Source: Bog-159 sp963709155 (GTDB taxonomy: Bacteria > Acidobacteriota > Terriglobia > Bryobacterales > Bryobacteraceae). Taken from it: a stretch of 64,000 nucleotides of DNA. The position numbers and the translations under genes are program-made. Each line of letters starts with the position of its first letter. Positions within the stretch are counted from its first letter, which is position 1. The stretch spans positions 372,001 to 436,000 of the forward strand of contig CAVPVD010000003.1 of assembly GCA_963709155.1 (NCBI GenBank), written 5' to 3'. A model generated the notes under the pieces. The model had not been told where the DNA came from and made no database searches. It was given only the letters and a program-made list of their open reading frames with translations. This document shows, in pieces, positions 17,488 through 26,886 of the stretch.

Positions 17488-18696
17488 ATGCCACCACTGA
17501 ATCGCCGTTCTCTTATTGCCGCCGCGTTTGCCGGCGTTGCCGCCGCACAGCAGCGCGTCGGAAAAGACGCGCCGATTTCTCCGAAGGACAACCTGAAGGT
17601 CACCAAACTGGAAACCATCCTGGTGAAGCCGCGCTGGTTGTTCCTCAAAGTGTACACGAATGCCGGTATCGTGGGACTGGGCGAACCCATCACCGAAGGC
17701 CGCGCCCTCACCTGCGCCGAAGCCGTGAAGGAGATCGAGCCGTACCTCATCGGCAAAGACCCGCGCCGGGTCGTGCATCACTGGCAGGCGATCTACCGGC
17801 ACGCCTTTTATCGCGGCGGACCGATCCTGACCAGCGCGTTGAGCGGCATCGACCAGGCGCTCTGGGACATTAAGGGAAAAGCGCTGGGAGTCCCGATTTA
17901 CGAACTGCTCGGCGGACCCACGCGCGACCGGGTGCGCGTTTATGCGCACGGCAGTACCCCGGAAGCGTTCCGCGCGGGCATGGCGAAGGGCTTCACGGCA
18001 TTTAAGACAGGCCCCGCCAAGAAGCGCCCCGCACGATACATCGAGACACCCGCGGCGGTGCAGTATGCCGCCGAACAATTTGCCGAGCTGCGCCGGGTGG
18101 CCGGTAACGACATTGACATCGCCATTGATTTTCACGGCGCCATCAGTCCGGCCACGGCCAAATTGCTGATCAAAGCGCTCGAACCGTACCAGCCCATGTT
18201 CGTCGAAGAGCCCATCAACTGCCAGGAGCACGACGTGATGGCCGAAATCGCCCGCGGTACTTTTCTTCCGATCGCCACAGGGGAGCGGGTCTTCACGAAG
18301 TGGGGCTTCCGCGAGGTTTTGGAGAAGCGCGCCGCCACTGTCTTGCAGCCGGACCTTTCGCACGCCGGCGGCATCACCGAAGGGCGGCTGATCGCCGGCA
18401 TGGCGGAAGCGTATTACGCCACGATTGCGCCGCACAATCCGCTGGGTCCGATCAACCTGGCTTCCGGAGTGCAATTGGCGGCCTCGATTCCCAACTTCCT
18501 TTGCCAGGAGCAAGTGTCTCTGGGGGAGGGTTATATCAAGAAACCTTTCACCGTGAGGGATGGTTACCTGGACTTGCCTACGGGGCCTGGACTCGGCATC
18601 GAGCTGGATGAAAACGCGCTGGCCGGCAAGATTGGCCATGACTGGCGGAATCCCGAAGCCTATGACGCCGACGACGGCGCGGCAGTGGATTGGTAG
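17488..18696 (+). CDS. Enolase-superfamily sugar-acid dehydratase, galactonate-dehydratase-like, with export signal
   Basis: 402 residues; GAGGAGA stands 4 bases before the ATG. The N-terminus (PLNRRSLIAAAFAGVAAAQQ) looks like a Tat-type signal, unusual for this mostly cytoplasmic superfamily. Metal ligands are visible at D214 (IDFHG), E240 (FVEEP) and E266 (ATGER), with the QPD motif at 287-289 and the catalytic-type His316 in APHNPLGP, as in D-galactonate dehydratases (DgoD). The candidate lysine acid/base region is FKTGPAKK near residue 173. The expected reaction is dehydration of an aldonic acid to a 2-keto-3-deoxy acid; the exact substrate cannot be read from the sequence. It ends the LacI-linked cluster and so points to a sugar acid as the substrate. 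Confidence 0.85.
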   Translation: MPPLNRRSLIAAAFAGVAAAQQRVGKDAPISPKDNLKVTKLETILVKPRWLFLKVYTNAGIVGLGEPITEGRALTCAEAVKEIEPYLIGKDPRRVVHHWQAIYRHAFYRGGPILTSALSGIDQALWDIKGKALGVPIYELLGGPTRDRVRVYAHGSTPEAFRAGMAKGFTAFKTGPAKKRPARYIETPAAVQYAAEQFAELRRVAGNDIDIAIDFHGAISPATAKLLIKALEPYQPMFVEEPINCQEHDVMAEIARGTFLPIATGERVFTKWGFREVLEKRAATVLQPDLSHAGGITEGRLIAGMAEAYYATIAPHNPLGPINLASGVQLAASIPNFLCQEQVSLGEGYIKKPFTVRDGYLDLPTGPGLGIELDENALAGKIGHDWRNPEAYDADDGAAVDW

Positions 18697-18770
18697 ACGC
18701 GGGTCACCAGCACTGGAGCGGCTCCTGGTGGTAGAATCAGCCCCGAACCCCTTGTGGCGGCAGGCCTGAA

Positions 18771-18965
18771 ATGATCGAAGATCTACTCGAACCGAGGCAC
18801 CTGGAGGTCCTTGTCTTTCTGGCGCTGCTGGGGTTGGTTCCGGCATCCATTGCGCGATCTAAAGGACGCAGTTTCTTCTTGTGGTGGGTCTACGGGGCCG
18901 CTCTATTTATCGTCGCTCTACCTCACGCGTTGATCATGAAGACGGCGGCATACCGGGAACTCTGA
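18771..18965 (+). CDS. Small two-helix membrane protein
   Basis: 64 residues: a helix at about 12-27, a short basic loop (IARSKGRSF), then a second helix at about 35-58 with the motif WWVYGAALFIVALPHALIM. Small proteins with this Arg-Lys-Gly-x-Ser-Phe/aromatic/ALPHAL pattern occur in many bacteria; their function is unknown. It starts at ATG 18771 after a modest GGCAGG ribosome-binding site. Confidence 0.6.
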   Translation: MIEDLLEPRHLEVLVFLALLGLVPASIARSKGRSFFLWWVYGAALFIVALPHALIMKTAAYREL

Positions 18966-18988
18966 TCGGATCCGCGACGCGACGCGCC

Positions 18989-19135
18989 TTAGCCCCACGG
19001 ATTCTCAAGCCTGTCGCGCAGTATGTTGACCTGGGCCAGGTGCTTCTTTTGATTCCGGCCGCTGGCCAACTGTCTGACGGCGATGAGGGCGGCGCCGCAT
19101 ATGCCAACAATGCTCGCCGATATCAATAAGTTCAT
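18989..19135 (-). CDS. Possible 48-residue single-pass membrane protein
   Basis: An open frame on the minus strand, ATG at 19135 to TAA at 18989-18991, with an in-frame upstream ATG at 19153 giving 54 residues. The product has one hydrophobic helix at residues 2-20 (NLLISASIVGICGAALIAV) and then a basic amphipathic tail. The ribosome-binding site is weak. The composition looks protein-like, but there is no family match that I can name. Confidence 0.35.
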   Translation of the reverse strand: MNLLISASIVGICGAALIAVRQLASGRNQKKHLAQVNILRDRLENPWG

Positions 19136-19229
19136 GCCTATAGTATTTCGCATGCGGTAATCTTAAATCAATCCCCGTACGTACCGGTGTGGTTAAGGCT
19201 CGAAAGGACCATAACTATTAACCCGGGTT

Positions 19230-20435
19230 TCAAACTAAAGGGTACAGTTCGTACACGGTAATCTCCGGCGGCGCGCCGATCCTGATAGGCACGCCGATCG
19301 TGCCGATGCCGCGATTCACGTAGAGCTGCCCCCCGGGCTTTTGAAACCAGCCCGAAACGTAAGGAGTCACCAGCCGGCTGGGCGCAATCTCGGGACTTAC
19401 GAATTCCAGCGCCACCTGTCCGCCATGCGTGTGTCCCGCCAGGCTCAGACCGATGCCCATCTCCGCGGCCCGGTCGAAGGTATCCGGATTGTGGCTCATC
19501 AGGATATTGGCCGTTTCCGGCGCGATCAGGCTTTCCACGCCTTGGAGGTAGGTGTGGACGAACTTCTCGCTGCCCGGCGACATATGCCGGCTCGTCTCAA
19601 AATCGACACCCATCAGGTTGAAGGATTGCCCCGCGGTAGTTACCGGCACGCGCTCGCCGCGCAGAATCCGGATGCCCACATCCTGAAACATCCGCGTGAT
19701 GGAATCCTCCGTGTGCGACCATGCCTCGTGGTTTCCCAGGCAGCCGAAGATTCCAAATGGCGCGTGCAGGCCCGTGAGCGCATTCACCACGGCATGCTGC
19801 GTGGATGGATCCCAAGTCACGAAGTCCCCGGTTAACGCGATCAGGTCCGGCTTCAGGCGATTGGTGATCTCGACATACTTGCGGATTTGCTCTGCGGTCA
19901 TGAAGGGCCCAATGTGAATATCGGAGAGTTGCGCGATCCGGAAACCGGCGAAAGCTTTGGGCAGGCGCTGCAGGCGGATGCGCTGTTGGGTGGTCTGGAG
20001 ATTCAAGCGCCCGTACAGCAGCCCGTAAGCGCCCGCCACGAATGGCGCGCCGACCACTACGTTCGCGCTACGTTCCAGGAACTGCCGCCGGGCGGGCGAG
20101 CTGGGCGCGCCGATGGATTCCGCCACGCGCCGCACGGGCCAAATCAGGACGGCAAGCAGGAAGGCCACTAGCGAACTAACCACCCACCATTGGAACGGGG
20201 CCGCGATCAGCGCGTCATACCAGCCCAAGTAAGTGGGGCTCGAGCGGCGTCCGAGTACGCCGAAGTTGAGGGCGAAGTATGCGAGATAAACCGTCAGGCC
20301 GGCCGCGATCAGCAGAATGCGCGCCGTCCGGGCTTTCGCCACCTTGTTTACCAGAGAGTGCGCGCGTCGATACCAGTAGATCTGGCTGCCCAGGAAAATG
20401 GCCAACGCGATGCCGAGAATAAGCCCGAAAGACAT
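19230..20435 (-). CDS. Membrane-bound metallophosphoesterase (YkuE/YaeI-like)
   Basis: 401 residues. Three membrane helices (about 1-20, 38-60, 83-103) precede a calcineurin-type phosphoesterase domain from residue 163. Metal-binding motifs are complete: D172-x-H174 (SDIHIGP), GD204, GNH236E, H315NPD and GH335TH337. Related enzymes act at the membrane on phospholipid-type or lipid-linked phosphates. It is followed on the same strand by a lipid glycosyltransferase in the upstream direction, and the two may share an operon. Confidence 0.88.
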   Translation of the reverse strand: MSFGLILGIALAIFLGSQIYWYRRAHSLVNKVAKARTARILLIAAGLTVYLAYFALNFGVLGRRSSPTYLGWYDALIAAPFQWWVVSSLVAFLLAVLIWPVRRVAESIGAPSSPARRQFLERSANVVVGAPFVAGAYGLLYGRLNLQTTQQRIRLQRLPKAFAGFRIAQLSDIHIGPFMTAEQIRKYVEITNRLKPDLIALTGDFVTWDPSTQHAVVNALTGLHAPFGIFGCLGNHEAWSHTEDSITRMFQDVGIRILRGERVPVTTAGQSFNLMGVDFETSRHMSPGSEKFVHTYLQGVESLIAPETANILMSHNPDTFDRAAEMGIGLSLAGHTHGGQVALEFVSPEIAPSRLVTPYVSGWFQKPGGQLYVNRGIGTIGVPIRIGAPPEITVYELYPLV

Positions 20436-20499
20436 TTAACCCTCTACGCCCGCTATTATCCCCAATTCGCGGTGCGGTTTCTCGCAAAGCGCTGGCGCG

Positions 20500-21645
20500 T
20501 TACTCCTCCGCCACCGGAACCAGGAGCCCGTCCCGCAACAGATAATCGCTGCCGCGCCACCGGATGCTGCGCCGCGCAAAGCTGGTCAGCCAGATGCAGA
20601 AGGCCAGCGCATCCCAGGCAGGGATGGCGGGCATCTTTTTCCACAGCCCCGGCTGCTTCAGGCCCCATGTGCCGATCATCCAGGTCATGGCGCATCGCAG
20701 CGCCAGGTAAGTGCCCAGGTAAGCGCTTGCCACGGCCACGGTAGGATGCACGGCGATGGCCGCCAATGACCACGGCAGCCCTTGCGTCAGCAGCAGCCCC
20801 AGGTGCCCCCACGGGCGCATGTGCCGCATCACCACGATCCACCGCAGCCGCTTGTGGATCAAATCGCTCATCGAGGCATAATCGGCGACGGCCAGCACGC
20901 TATACCGCAAGAGTTCCACTTCGTGGCCTTGCTCCGCGATCAACCGGCCCACCAGCAGGTCGTCCGCCGGCCGATTTTCCAGCGACTCGTAGCCGCCGAA
21001 TTCCGCGAGGCGCGTGCGCGTGGTGGCAATGGTCGGCCCCAGTGCGAACTTCACCCCGTCCAACTGCCACGCCACCAGGATGCCCGCGTAGAAATCCGAA
21101 AACATGCCCATGGATTGCAGCCTGTCGGCAAAGGCTGGCTCGTCTTCCGGCAGATAAAAACAGGTCACTGCGCCCACCTTCGAATCGGCCAGGGGCGCCA
21201 CCACACTGCGCAGATAATCCGGGCGCACGCGCACGTCGCTATCGCTGATCACCACCACTTCGTACTTCGCCTCGCCGGCCATGCGCGCGAGTTTGGCCAC
21301 TTTGTCGTTGGTGGCGACGCGGCCCGATCCGAACAGCACGCGAATCTGGCGGTCGGGAAAGTCGCGGATCAGCTTTTCGATCACCGGTAGCACGGGATCG
21401 TCGCGGCCGTCCACGCAGAAAACGATTTCATACTCCGGATAATCCTGACGGCAAAAACTTTCGAAATTCTCATACGCGCCCGGGTCCAGTCCGTGTATGG
21501 GCTTCAGGTTACTCACCGGCGGCGTGAAGGCCGCGCCGCGGGCTTTCGTTTTCGGCGCGCGGCGAAAGTAGGCCCAGGTGCTGTACAACGCGATCAGGTA
21601 ATAAATGAAGGGGATCGCCGCTACCGCCAGAAAAAGAGCTATCAC
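20500..21645 (-). CDS. GT2/GT21 glycosyltransferase, ceramide-glucosyltransferase/HpnI-like
   Basis: 381 residues. An N-terminal membrane helix (1-25), a GT-A catalytic domain (about 43-260) and C-terminal helices. Visible motifs are PPVSNLKPIHGLD, the D135-x-D137 metal site in VVVISDSDVRV, the later acidic pair PADDLLVG and the KRLRW block (Q/RxxRW-type). This pattern fits GT21 enzymes that glycosylate ceramide, or HpnI, which adds GlcNAc to hopanoids. Which lipid is used here is not decidable from sequence. It is divergent from asnB. Confidence 0.85.
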   Translation of the reverse strand: MIALFLAVAAIPFIYYLIALYSTWAYFRRAPKTKARGAAFTPPVSNLKPIHGLDPGAYENFESFCRQDYPEYEIVFCVDGRDDPVLPVIEKLIRDFPDRQIRVLFGSGRVATNDKVAKLARMAGEAKYEVVVISDSDVRVRPDYLRSVVAPLADSKVGAVTCFYLPEDEPAFADRLQSMGMFSDFYAGILVAWQLDGVKFALGPTIATTRTRLAEFGGYESLENRPADDLLVGRLIAEQGHEVELLRYSVLAVADYASMSDLIHKRLRWIVVMRHMRPWGHLGLLLTQGLPWSLAAIAVHPTVAVASAYLGTYLALRCAMTWMIGTWGLKQPGLWKKMPAIPAWDALAFCIWLTSFARRSIRWRGSDYLLRDGLLVPVAEE

Positions 21646-21667
21646 ACTCCTATGCTACATTAATGGC

Positions 21668-23581
21668 TTGTGTGGCGTCGCAGGCTTTACTAAACTTAAC
21701 TTCTCTCCTGGGCCGGAGCGCATCCGGAGCGCCGTTCAATCCATCGTTCACCGCGGGCCCGATCAGCAGGGCGTTTTTGAATCGAGCGCGGTTGCCTTAG
21801 CGGCCGCGCGGCTCAAAATCATCGATCTCGATTCCGGCGACCAGCCGATTTTTTCCGAAGACCGCGACACCGTGATCGCGTTCAACGGCGAGATCTATAA
21901 CCATGCCGAATTGCGCGTGGAACTTGAGCGGCGGGGCCACCGCTTTCACACCCGCACCGACACCGAAACCGTGCTGGCGGCATTTCTCGAATGGGATACG
22001 GAGTGTTTCTCGCGGCTGCGCGGCATGTTCGCCATCGCGCTGTGGAGCGAGTCGCGCAAGCGGCTGGTACTGGCGCGCGACCGCATGGGCATCAAGCCTC
22101 TTTATATCGCGCGGCACGGCGCGGACTTGTTCTTCGGCTCGGAGATGAAAACCATTTTCGTGCATCCGGAATTCGACCGGCGCCTCAGCCTGGATGGACT
22201 GGATTGCTATCTCTCATTGAACTACGTGCCCGCGCCATGGACGCTGGTCGAAGGGATCGAGAAACTGCGCCCCGGATACTGGCTGGAGTGGCATGCAGGC
22301 GAAGTTCATTCCCAGGCGTATTGGAGCCTGCCGCGCGGTCCACAGCGCGCTTGGACGCCTGAAGACGCCGCGGCGGAGTTGGATTCACGCCTGCGCCAGT
22401 CCGTGAGCGAACATCTCCTGTCGGATGTGCCGCTGGGCGTCTGGCTCAGCGGAGGCATCGATTCATCCACCGTGCTGCACTACGCCGCGGCCGCATCCAG
22501 CCGGCGGCTGAAGACGTTTTCGATTTCGTTTCGCGGGCGCACATTCGACGAGACCGAATACATCCGCGCGGCGGCCACCCAGTACGGGACCGATCACCAG
22601 GAATTCGACGTCAACCCGGAGGTCGGGCTGGCCGATGCCATCGCGGAGTTCGCGTATTACTTCGATGAGCCCAACGCGGATGCCGGCGCGCTGCCGGTCT
22701 GGTATCTGTCCAAGATGACCCGGCAGAATGTTACGGTAGCGCTCAGCGGCGAAGGCGCGGACGAACTGTTCGGCGGATATCTGACTTATCGCGCCGATCG
22801 CTACGCGCGCACGATGCGTCATTTGCCGGCGGTCGCGCTCCGGCTCGCATCACAGGCCGCGAGCCGATGGCCGGTTTCCGACGACAAGATCAGCTTCGAA
22901 TACATGCTGAAGCGTTTTCTGGAAGGCTGCCGGATGACGCCGGCGCGCGCGCATGTCTATTGGAACGGCACGTTTTCGGAATCGGAAAAGCACGCCCTTT
23001 TGTGGGCTTCGGATCCCGGCGCGCTGGCCGCGATTCTGGCGGAACTTTCGCGGGCGGGTGAGGATCTGGCGGCCTATCTCTGGTTCGATCAACGCTACTA
23101 CCTGGCGGACGACATTCTGATGAAAGTCGACCGCATGAGCATGGCGCATTCGATTGAGGTCAGGCCGCCGTTTCTGGATCACCGCATCGTGGAATTCGCC
23201 GCGACGCTGCCCGCGCATTTCAAGATCCGCGGCGCGCGGCAGAAGGTCGTTTTGAAGGATTTGATGAAGGGCAAGCTGCCGCCGGCCATTTTACAACGGA
23301 AGAAAGTGGGATTCGATATTCCCGCGCACCAGTGGCTGCGCGGCCCGCTGCGCGAATTGATGTGCGATACGCTTACGGCCGGCGCTGCCGCGCACGCCGA
23401 AGTCTTCCGGCCGGCGGCCATTGAAGCCTGCATGCGCCGGCACCTCGAGCGCCGCGCCAATCTCGGGTATCATCTGTGGGGGCTGATGATCCTGTTCTTA
23501 TGGATGAGGAGATGGCAAATACAAACGACGCCGGCGGCCGCGCAAGAGCATCAGCCAACCGGCATCTCTACGTCTATCTAG
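21668..23581 (+). CDS. asnB: Glutamine-hydrolysing asparagine synthase/amidotransferase
   Basis: 637 residues if translation starts at TTG 21668. This start is chosen because it puts the catalytic cysteine at residue 2 (MCGVAGF), as class-II amidotransferases require. An upstream ATG at 21605 would give 21 extra residues, bury this cysteine and overlap the divergent gene. The glutaminase domain spans 1-190 (HRGPDQQGVF, FNGEIYNH, RDRMGIKPLY). The synthetase domain has the PP-loop LSGGIDSS. It is longer than E. coli AsnB and closer in size to B. subtilis AsnB; the setting among envelope glycosyltransferases makes amidation of an envelope component as likely as asparagine supply. The 3' end overlaps the next gene by about 80 bases. 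Confidence 0.88.
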   Translation: MCGVAGFTKLNFSPGPERIRSAVQSIVHRGPDQQGVFESSAVALAAARLKIIDLDSGDQPIFSEDRDTVIAFNGEIYNHAELRVELERRGHRFHTRTDTETVLAAFLEWDTECFSRLRGMFAIALWSESRKRLVLARDRMGIKPLYIARHGADLFFGSEMKTIFVHPEFDRRLSLDGLDCYLSLNYVPAPWTLVEGIEKLRPGYWLEWHAGEVHSQAYWSLPRGPQRAWTPEDAAAELDSRLRQSVSEHLLSDVPLGVWLSGGIDSSTVLHYAAAASSRRLKTFSISFRGRTFDETEYIRAAATQYGTDHQEFDVNPEVGLADAIAEFAYYFDEPNADAGALPVWYLSKMTRQNVTVALSGEGADELFGGYLTYRADRYARTMRHLPAVALRLASQAASRWPVSDDKISFEYMLKRFLEGCRMTPARAHVYWNGTFSESEKHALLWASDPGALAAILAELSRAGEDLAAYLWFDQRYYLADDILMKVDRMSMAHSIEVRPPFLDHRIVEFAATLPAHFKIRGARQKVVLKDLMKGKLPPAILQRKKVGFDIPAHQWLRGPLRELMCDTLTAGAAAHAEVFRPAAIEACMRRHLERRANLGYHLWGLMILFLWMRRWQIQTTPAAAQEHQPTGISTSI

Positions 23582-25327
23582 CGGTCCTGCTGCTGGCGGG
23601 CGCCATTTACCTGGGTTGTATCGTTTCCCCTCCATCGCTGATGGACGACGTGGATGCGGTGCAGGCGCAGATCGCGCGCACCATGCTGGTCTCGGGCGAT
23701 TGGGTGACGGCGCGCCTGGATGGCGTGGCTTACCTCGAGAAATCGCCGCTGCTCTATTGGGCCATCGCCGTAACTTACAAAGTTTTCGGCGTCCATGACT
23801 GGGCCGCGCGCATTCCGGTAGCGCTGTCCGCGATGGGGCTTTGCTGGCTGACGACTGCGTTCGGCATCTGGGCATTCGGACGCCGCGGCGGACTCTACGC
23901 GGGCATGATCTTGTCCACTTGCGTCGGCTTATTCCTGTTCACGCGCGTGCTGATCCCCGACGTCATGCTGACGTTTACCGTGGCGCTGGCCATGTGGGCG
24001 CTCCTGCGCGTGCTCGACGAAGAGGAGCCCCATCCCCGCCGGTGGGCATTCTTATTGGCCGCTAGCCTGGGTGTCGGCCTGCTGCTGAAGAGCACGGTCG
24101 CGGTATTGTTTCCCGCTGGCCGCAGGCGCTATCTACCTGTTTCTGACGCACCAGATGTTCGCCGCGCGCACCTGGAAGCGGCTGCGCCCGTTCACGGGAC
24201 TGGCGATTATTCTGCTGATTGCCGCGCCCTGGCACGTGCTGGCGACGCTGCGCAATCCGCCGTATTTCTCTTTCAGTTTCCACAGCGGGCCGGGCGAGTA
24301 TCACGGATTCTTGTGGTTCTATTTCATGAACGAGCAGGTGCTGCGGTTCCTGAATATGCGCTATCCGCGCGATTACAATACGGTGCCGCGCGTATACTTC
24401 TGGCTATTTCATCTGCTCTGGCTGTTTCCCTGGAGCGTGTACTTTCCGGCCGTGGCGAAACTATCGTTCAAGCCCGTGGATCGCGCCGGACAGACGCGTT
24501 TGCTGGCGCTCTGCTGGACCGGCTTCATGCTGGTCTTTTTCACCTTCTCTACGACGCAGGAATACTACACGATGCCGTGCTATCCGGCGCTGGCATTGCT
24601 GCTCGGTTCGGCGATGGCGGCGGACGGAGCGTGGGTGCGCCGCGGCACGCGCGCCATAGCTGCGATCGCGGGATGCGCCGCGGCGGCACTGATCGCCATC
24701 CTGATTTTGGTGCGCAACATCCCCGCGCCGGGCGATATTGCGATGGCGCTGTCGCAACGGCCCGGCACTTACACGCTGTCGCTGAGTCACATGGAAGATC
24801 TTACGCTGGCGTCGTTCGCCTATCTGCGGCTGCCGCTGGCCATGGCGGCCGTCGCCTTTCTGGTGGGTGTGCTGGGGACCATTCGCGCGGTGGGGCGGCG
24901 CGCTTTTCTGGCAGCCGCCCTGATGATGGTGCTGTTCTTCCATGCCGCCCGGGTGGCGATGGTGGTGTTCGATCCGTATCTATCGTCGCGGCCGTTGGCG
25001 GACGCGCTACTGCGGGCTCCCGCGGGCAAGCTGATTGTCGACCATCACTATTACACTTTCTCGTCGGTCTTCTTCTATACGAATCGCACGGCATTGTTGC
25101 TGAATGGGCGCTTCAACAACATGATCTATGGATCGTACGCACCCGGCGCGCCGGATGTTTTCATCGACGATGCCCAATGGAAAGCCCTGTGGCTGGGCGC
25201 GGATCGCTGCTACGTGGTGGCGAGCGATTACGCGATGCCGAGATTTGAGAAGTTAGTGGGGAAGGCGGCAGTGCATCCGGTGGTGGCGAGTGGCGGCAAA
25301 GTGGTGCTGACAAACCTTCCGCTGTGA
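23500..25327 (+). pseudogene. GT39 (ArnT/PMT-like) glycosyltransferase with a frameshift
   Basis: Two overlapping frames together encode one polytopic glycosyltransferase. Frame 1 runs from ATG 23500 (or 23512) through the first helices, including the diagnostic acidic loop after helix 1 (PPSLMDDVDAVQAQIARTM) and LDGVAYLEKSPLLYW. Near 24112-24116 (TTTCCCGCTGG) the homologous sequence moves to the next frame (LAAGAIYLFLTHQMF), continues through HVLATLRNPPYF and ends at 25327. A one-base insertion or two-base loss explains it. Such enzymes move sugars from polyprenyl phosphates to lipid A, proteins or glycans on the outer face of the inner membrane. It is either a real disruption or a sequencing error. 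Confidence 0.8.
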
Positions 25328-25371
25328 GGTCCGCGGCGCTTCAGGGCGCGCCGGGCTATGCTTAAGGCTTC

Positions 25372-26450
25372 ATGGGCTCATCCTCGTTCGCTGTAGCCGC
25401 CCTTCTTGGAGCGGGCGGTTTTTCCGCGGTTTTGGCACTGGATTTCCGCCGCCGCCGGCTGGCTTTAACTGGCTTAGGCGGCCTTTCGGCGCTGGCGCTC
25501 CTCGACCTCCTGCCCGCTGCCCTGACCGCTGCAATGGCGGTGGCGCTGGGCGCGATCCTTTACCCTGAAGCCGCGGCCCAAGGCATGCTGAGCCTGCGCT
25601 CTCCGGCGTTGTTGGGCATGGTCCTTTGCCTGGTGTTCTTCCCCGTATTTTGGGCCGAAGGCAGAAAACAGATTCAGTTTCAGCGCCCGACGGGCTGCTG
25701 TTTGGCGAGTGGCTTATCTTTGTGGGCGCCGCGGCCATCCTGCTGGCTACCTCGCTCTGGTTGTATGCGCTCCCCCTGCTGCTGGCGGGCGGCGCGCTGA
25801 TAGCTGCCGTGGTGCCGCCATTCGTCAAAAAGTATGAAGGGTTGCGGATTCTGGAGCGCGTGGGCGGGGGTGAGCAGTTCACGCAGCCTGAGTACACGCC
25901 CGCCACTCCCGAATGTCCGCGCCCGGAGTTGTGGAGGATGCTCGACTCCCAAACCACGGAAGTGGAGGTGCTCGATTTCCTGAAGACCCTGGTCACGACC
26001 GTGAAGCCGACGTTGGTGGTCGAGACGGGCACGTTCCTCGGGCATGGCACGATCAAACTCGCGGAGGGCGTAAGGGAGAACGGTTTCGGCAAGGTCGTCA
26101 CGGTCGAGTTGGACCCGGACATCCGGGCAAGAGCCGCGGAACGCTTCGCCGCTTCCGGGTTGTCCGTCTGGATAGAGTCGCGGCTGGAGTCAAGCCTGGA
26201 AACCCACATCGAGGGGACCATCGACCTGCTATTCAGCGACAGCCACATGGCGAACCGCGAAGCGGAGATTCGCCGCTTGCTGCCGCAACTGGACCCGCGC
26301 GGGTTGCTGGTAATCCACGATGCCAGTTCACACTTCCGTATCGTGCGCGAGGCTGTGCTTCGCCTGGAAAAAGAGGGTCTTATCTCCGCCGTGCTGCTCT
26401 CGACACCGCGGGGGGTAGCCGTGGCACAGCGGCGCGAGGGCCGCCGGTAG
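25372..26450 (+). pseudogene. Membrane-anchored SAM-methyltransferase-like protein, probable frameshift
   Basis: The frame from ATG 25372 encodes three hydrophobic segments up to about FFPVFWAEGRKQIQF. The frame that continues to 26450 encodes further helices (GEWLIFVGAAAILLATSLWLY), then a Rossmann methyltransferase-like domain with the glycine motif VVETGTFLGHGT, VVTVELDPD, LLFSDSH and GLLVIHDAS. The switch lies somewhere in 25655-25700. If this is one gene, it has lost or gained a base. The alternative is two overlapping genes, an integral membrane protein and an O-methyltransferase. It follows the GT39 gene by 44 bases. Confidence 0.55.
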
Positions 26451-26454
26451 CCCC

Positions 26455-26497
26455 GTGGCGCACGCTTCAGCGTGCCGGCGGGACTTTTAAGTCCCGC
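26455..26497 (-). repeat. Double-hairpin repeat, type A, copy 2 (inverted)
   Basis: Exact reverse complement of the 1078-1120 unit. It lies between the convergent ends of the methyltransferase and DMT genes, where its hairpins could also act in transcript ends. Confidence 0.95.
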
Positions 26498-26510
26498 GAG
26501 CCCGTGCACC

Positions 26511-26885
26511 TCAGTTCTTGCCCAGGAACACCAGGGTCACGCCGATCGCCACCAGCACAACCCCGGCCCAGCGCCGTGGGCTGACGCGCTCGCGTAGGAA
26601 GACCACCCCTCCTACGGCGCCCGCCACGTAGCTCAATGCGGTGACGGGAACCACGAAGCTCACGTTGTAGATCGACAGGGCGCCCAGTAAGGCGAAGAAG
26701 GCCGCCGCCATCATGCCAATGCCCAGCCACATCCACGGCACGCGCAAGGCCCGCACGATCACGTTGACCAGATCGGCCGGACGAAAACTGGCGACTTCCC
26801 CTGTGACCTTCATGGCACGCGAGACACACAGTTCACCGCCGGTTCCCGCGACTACAATGAGGGCGAACAGAACGAAATGCGGCAA
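26511..26885 (-). CDS. Small four-helix DMT/EamA-type transporter subunit (ArnF/ArnE-like)
   Basis: 124 residues from TTG 26885, which begins 1 base after the stop of the upstream partner; a TTG at 26930 would give a non-hydrophobic 15-residue extension. Four membrane helices occur, ending in the DMT signature LRERVSPRRWAGVVLVAIGV. The size and single-repeat structure match half-size DMT proteins (SMR, ArnE/ArnF), which work as dimers. With the upstream gene it forms a likely heterodimer. The substrate is unknown; the GT39 next door makes a lipid-linked sugar flippase an attractive possibility (inference). Confidence 0.75.
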   Translation of the reverse strand: MPHFVLFALIVVAGTGGELCVSRAMKVTGEVASFRPADLVNVIVRALRVPWMWLGIGMMAAAFFALLGALSIYNVSFVVPVTALSYVAGAVGGVVFLRERVSPRRWAGVVLVAIGVTLVFLGKN

Positions 26886-26886
26886 T

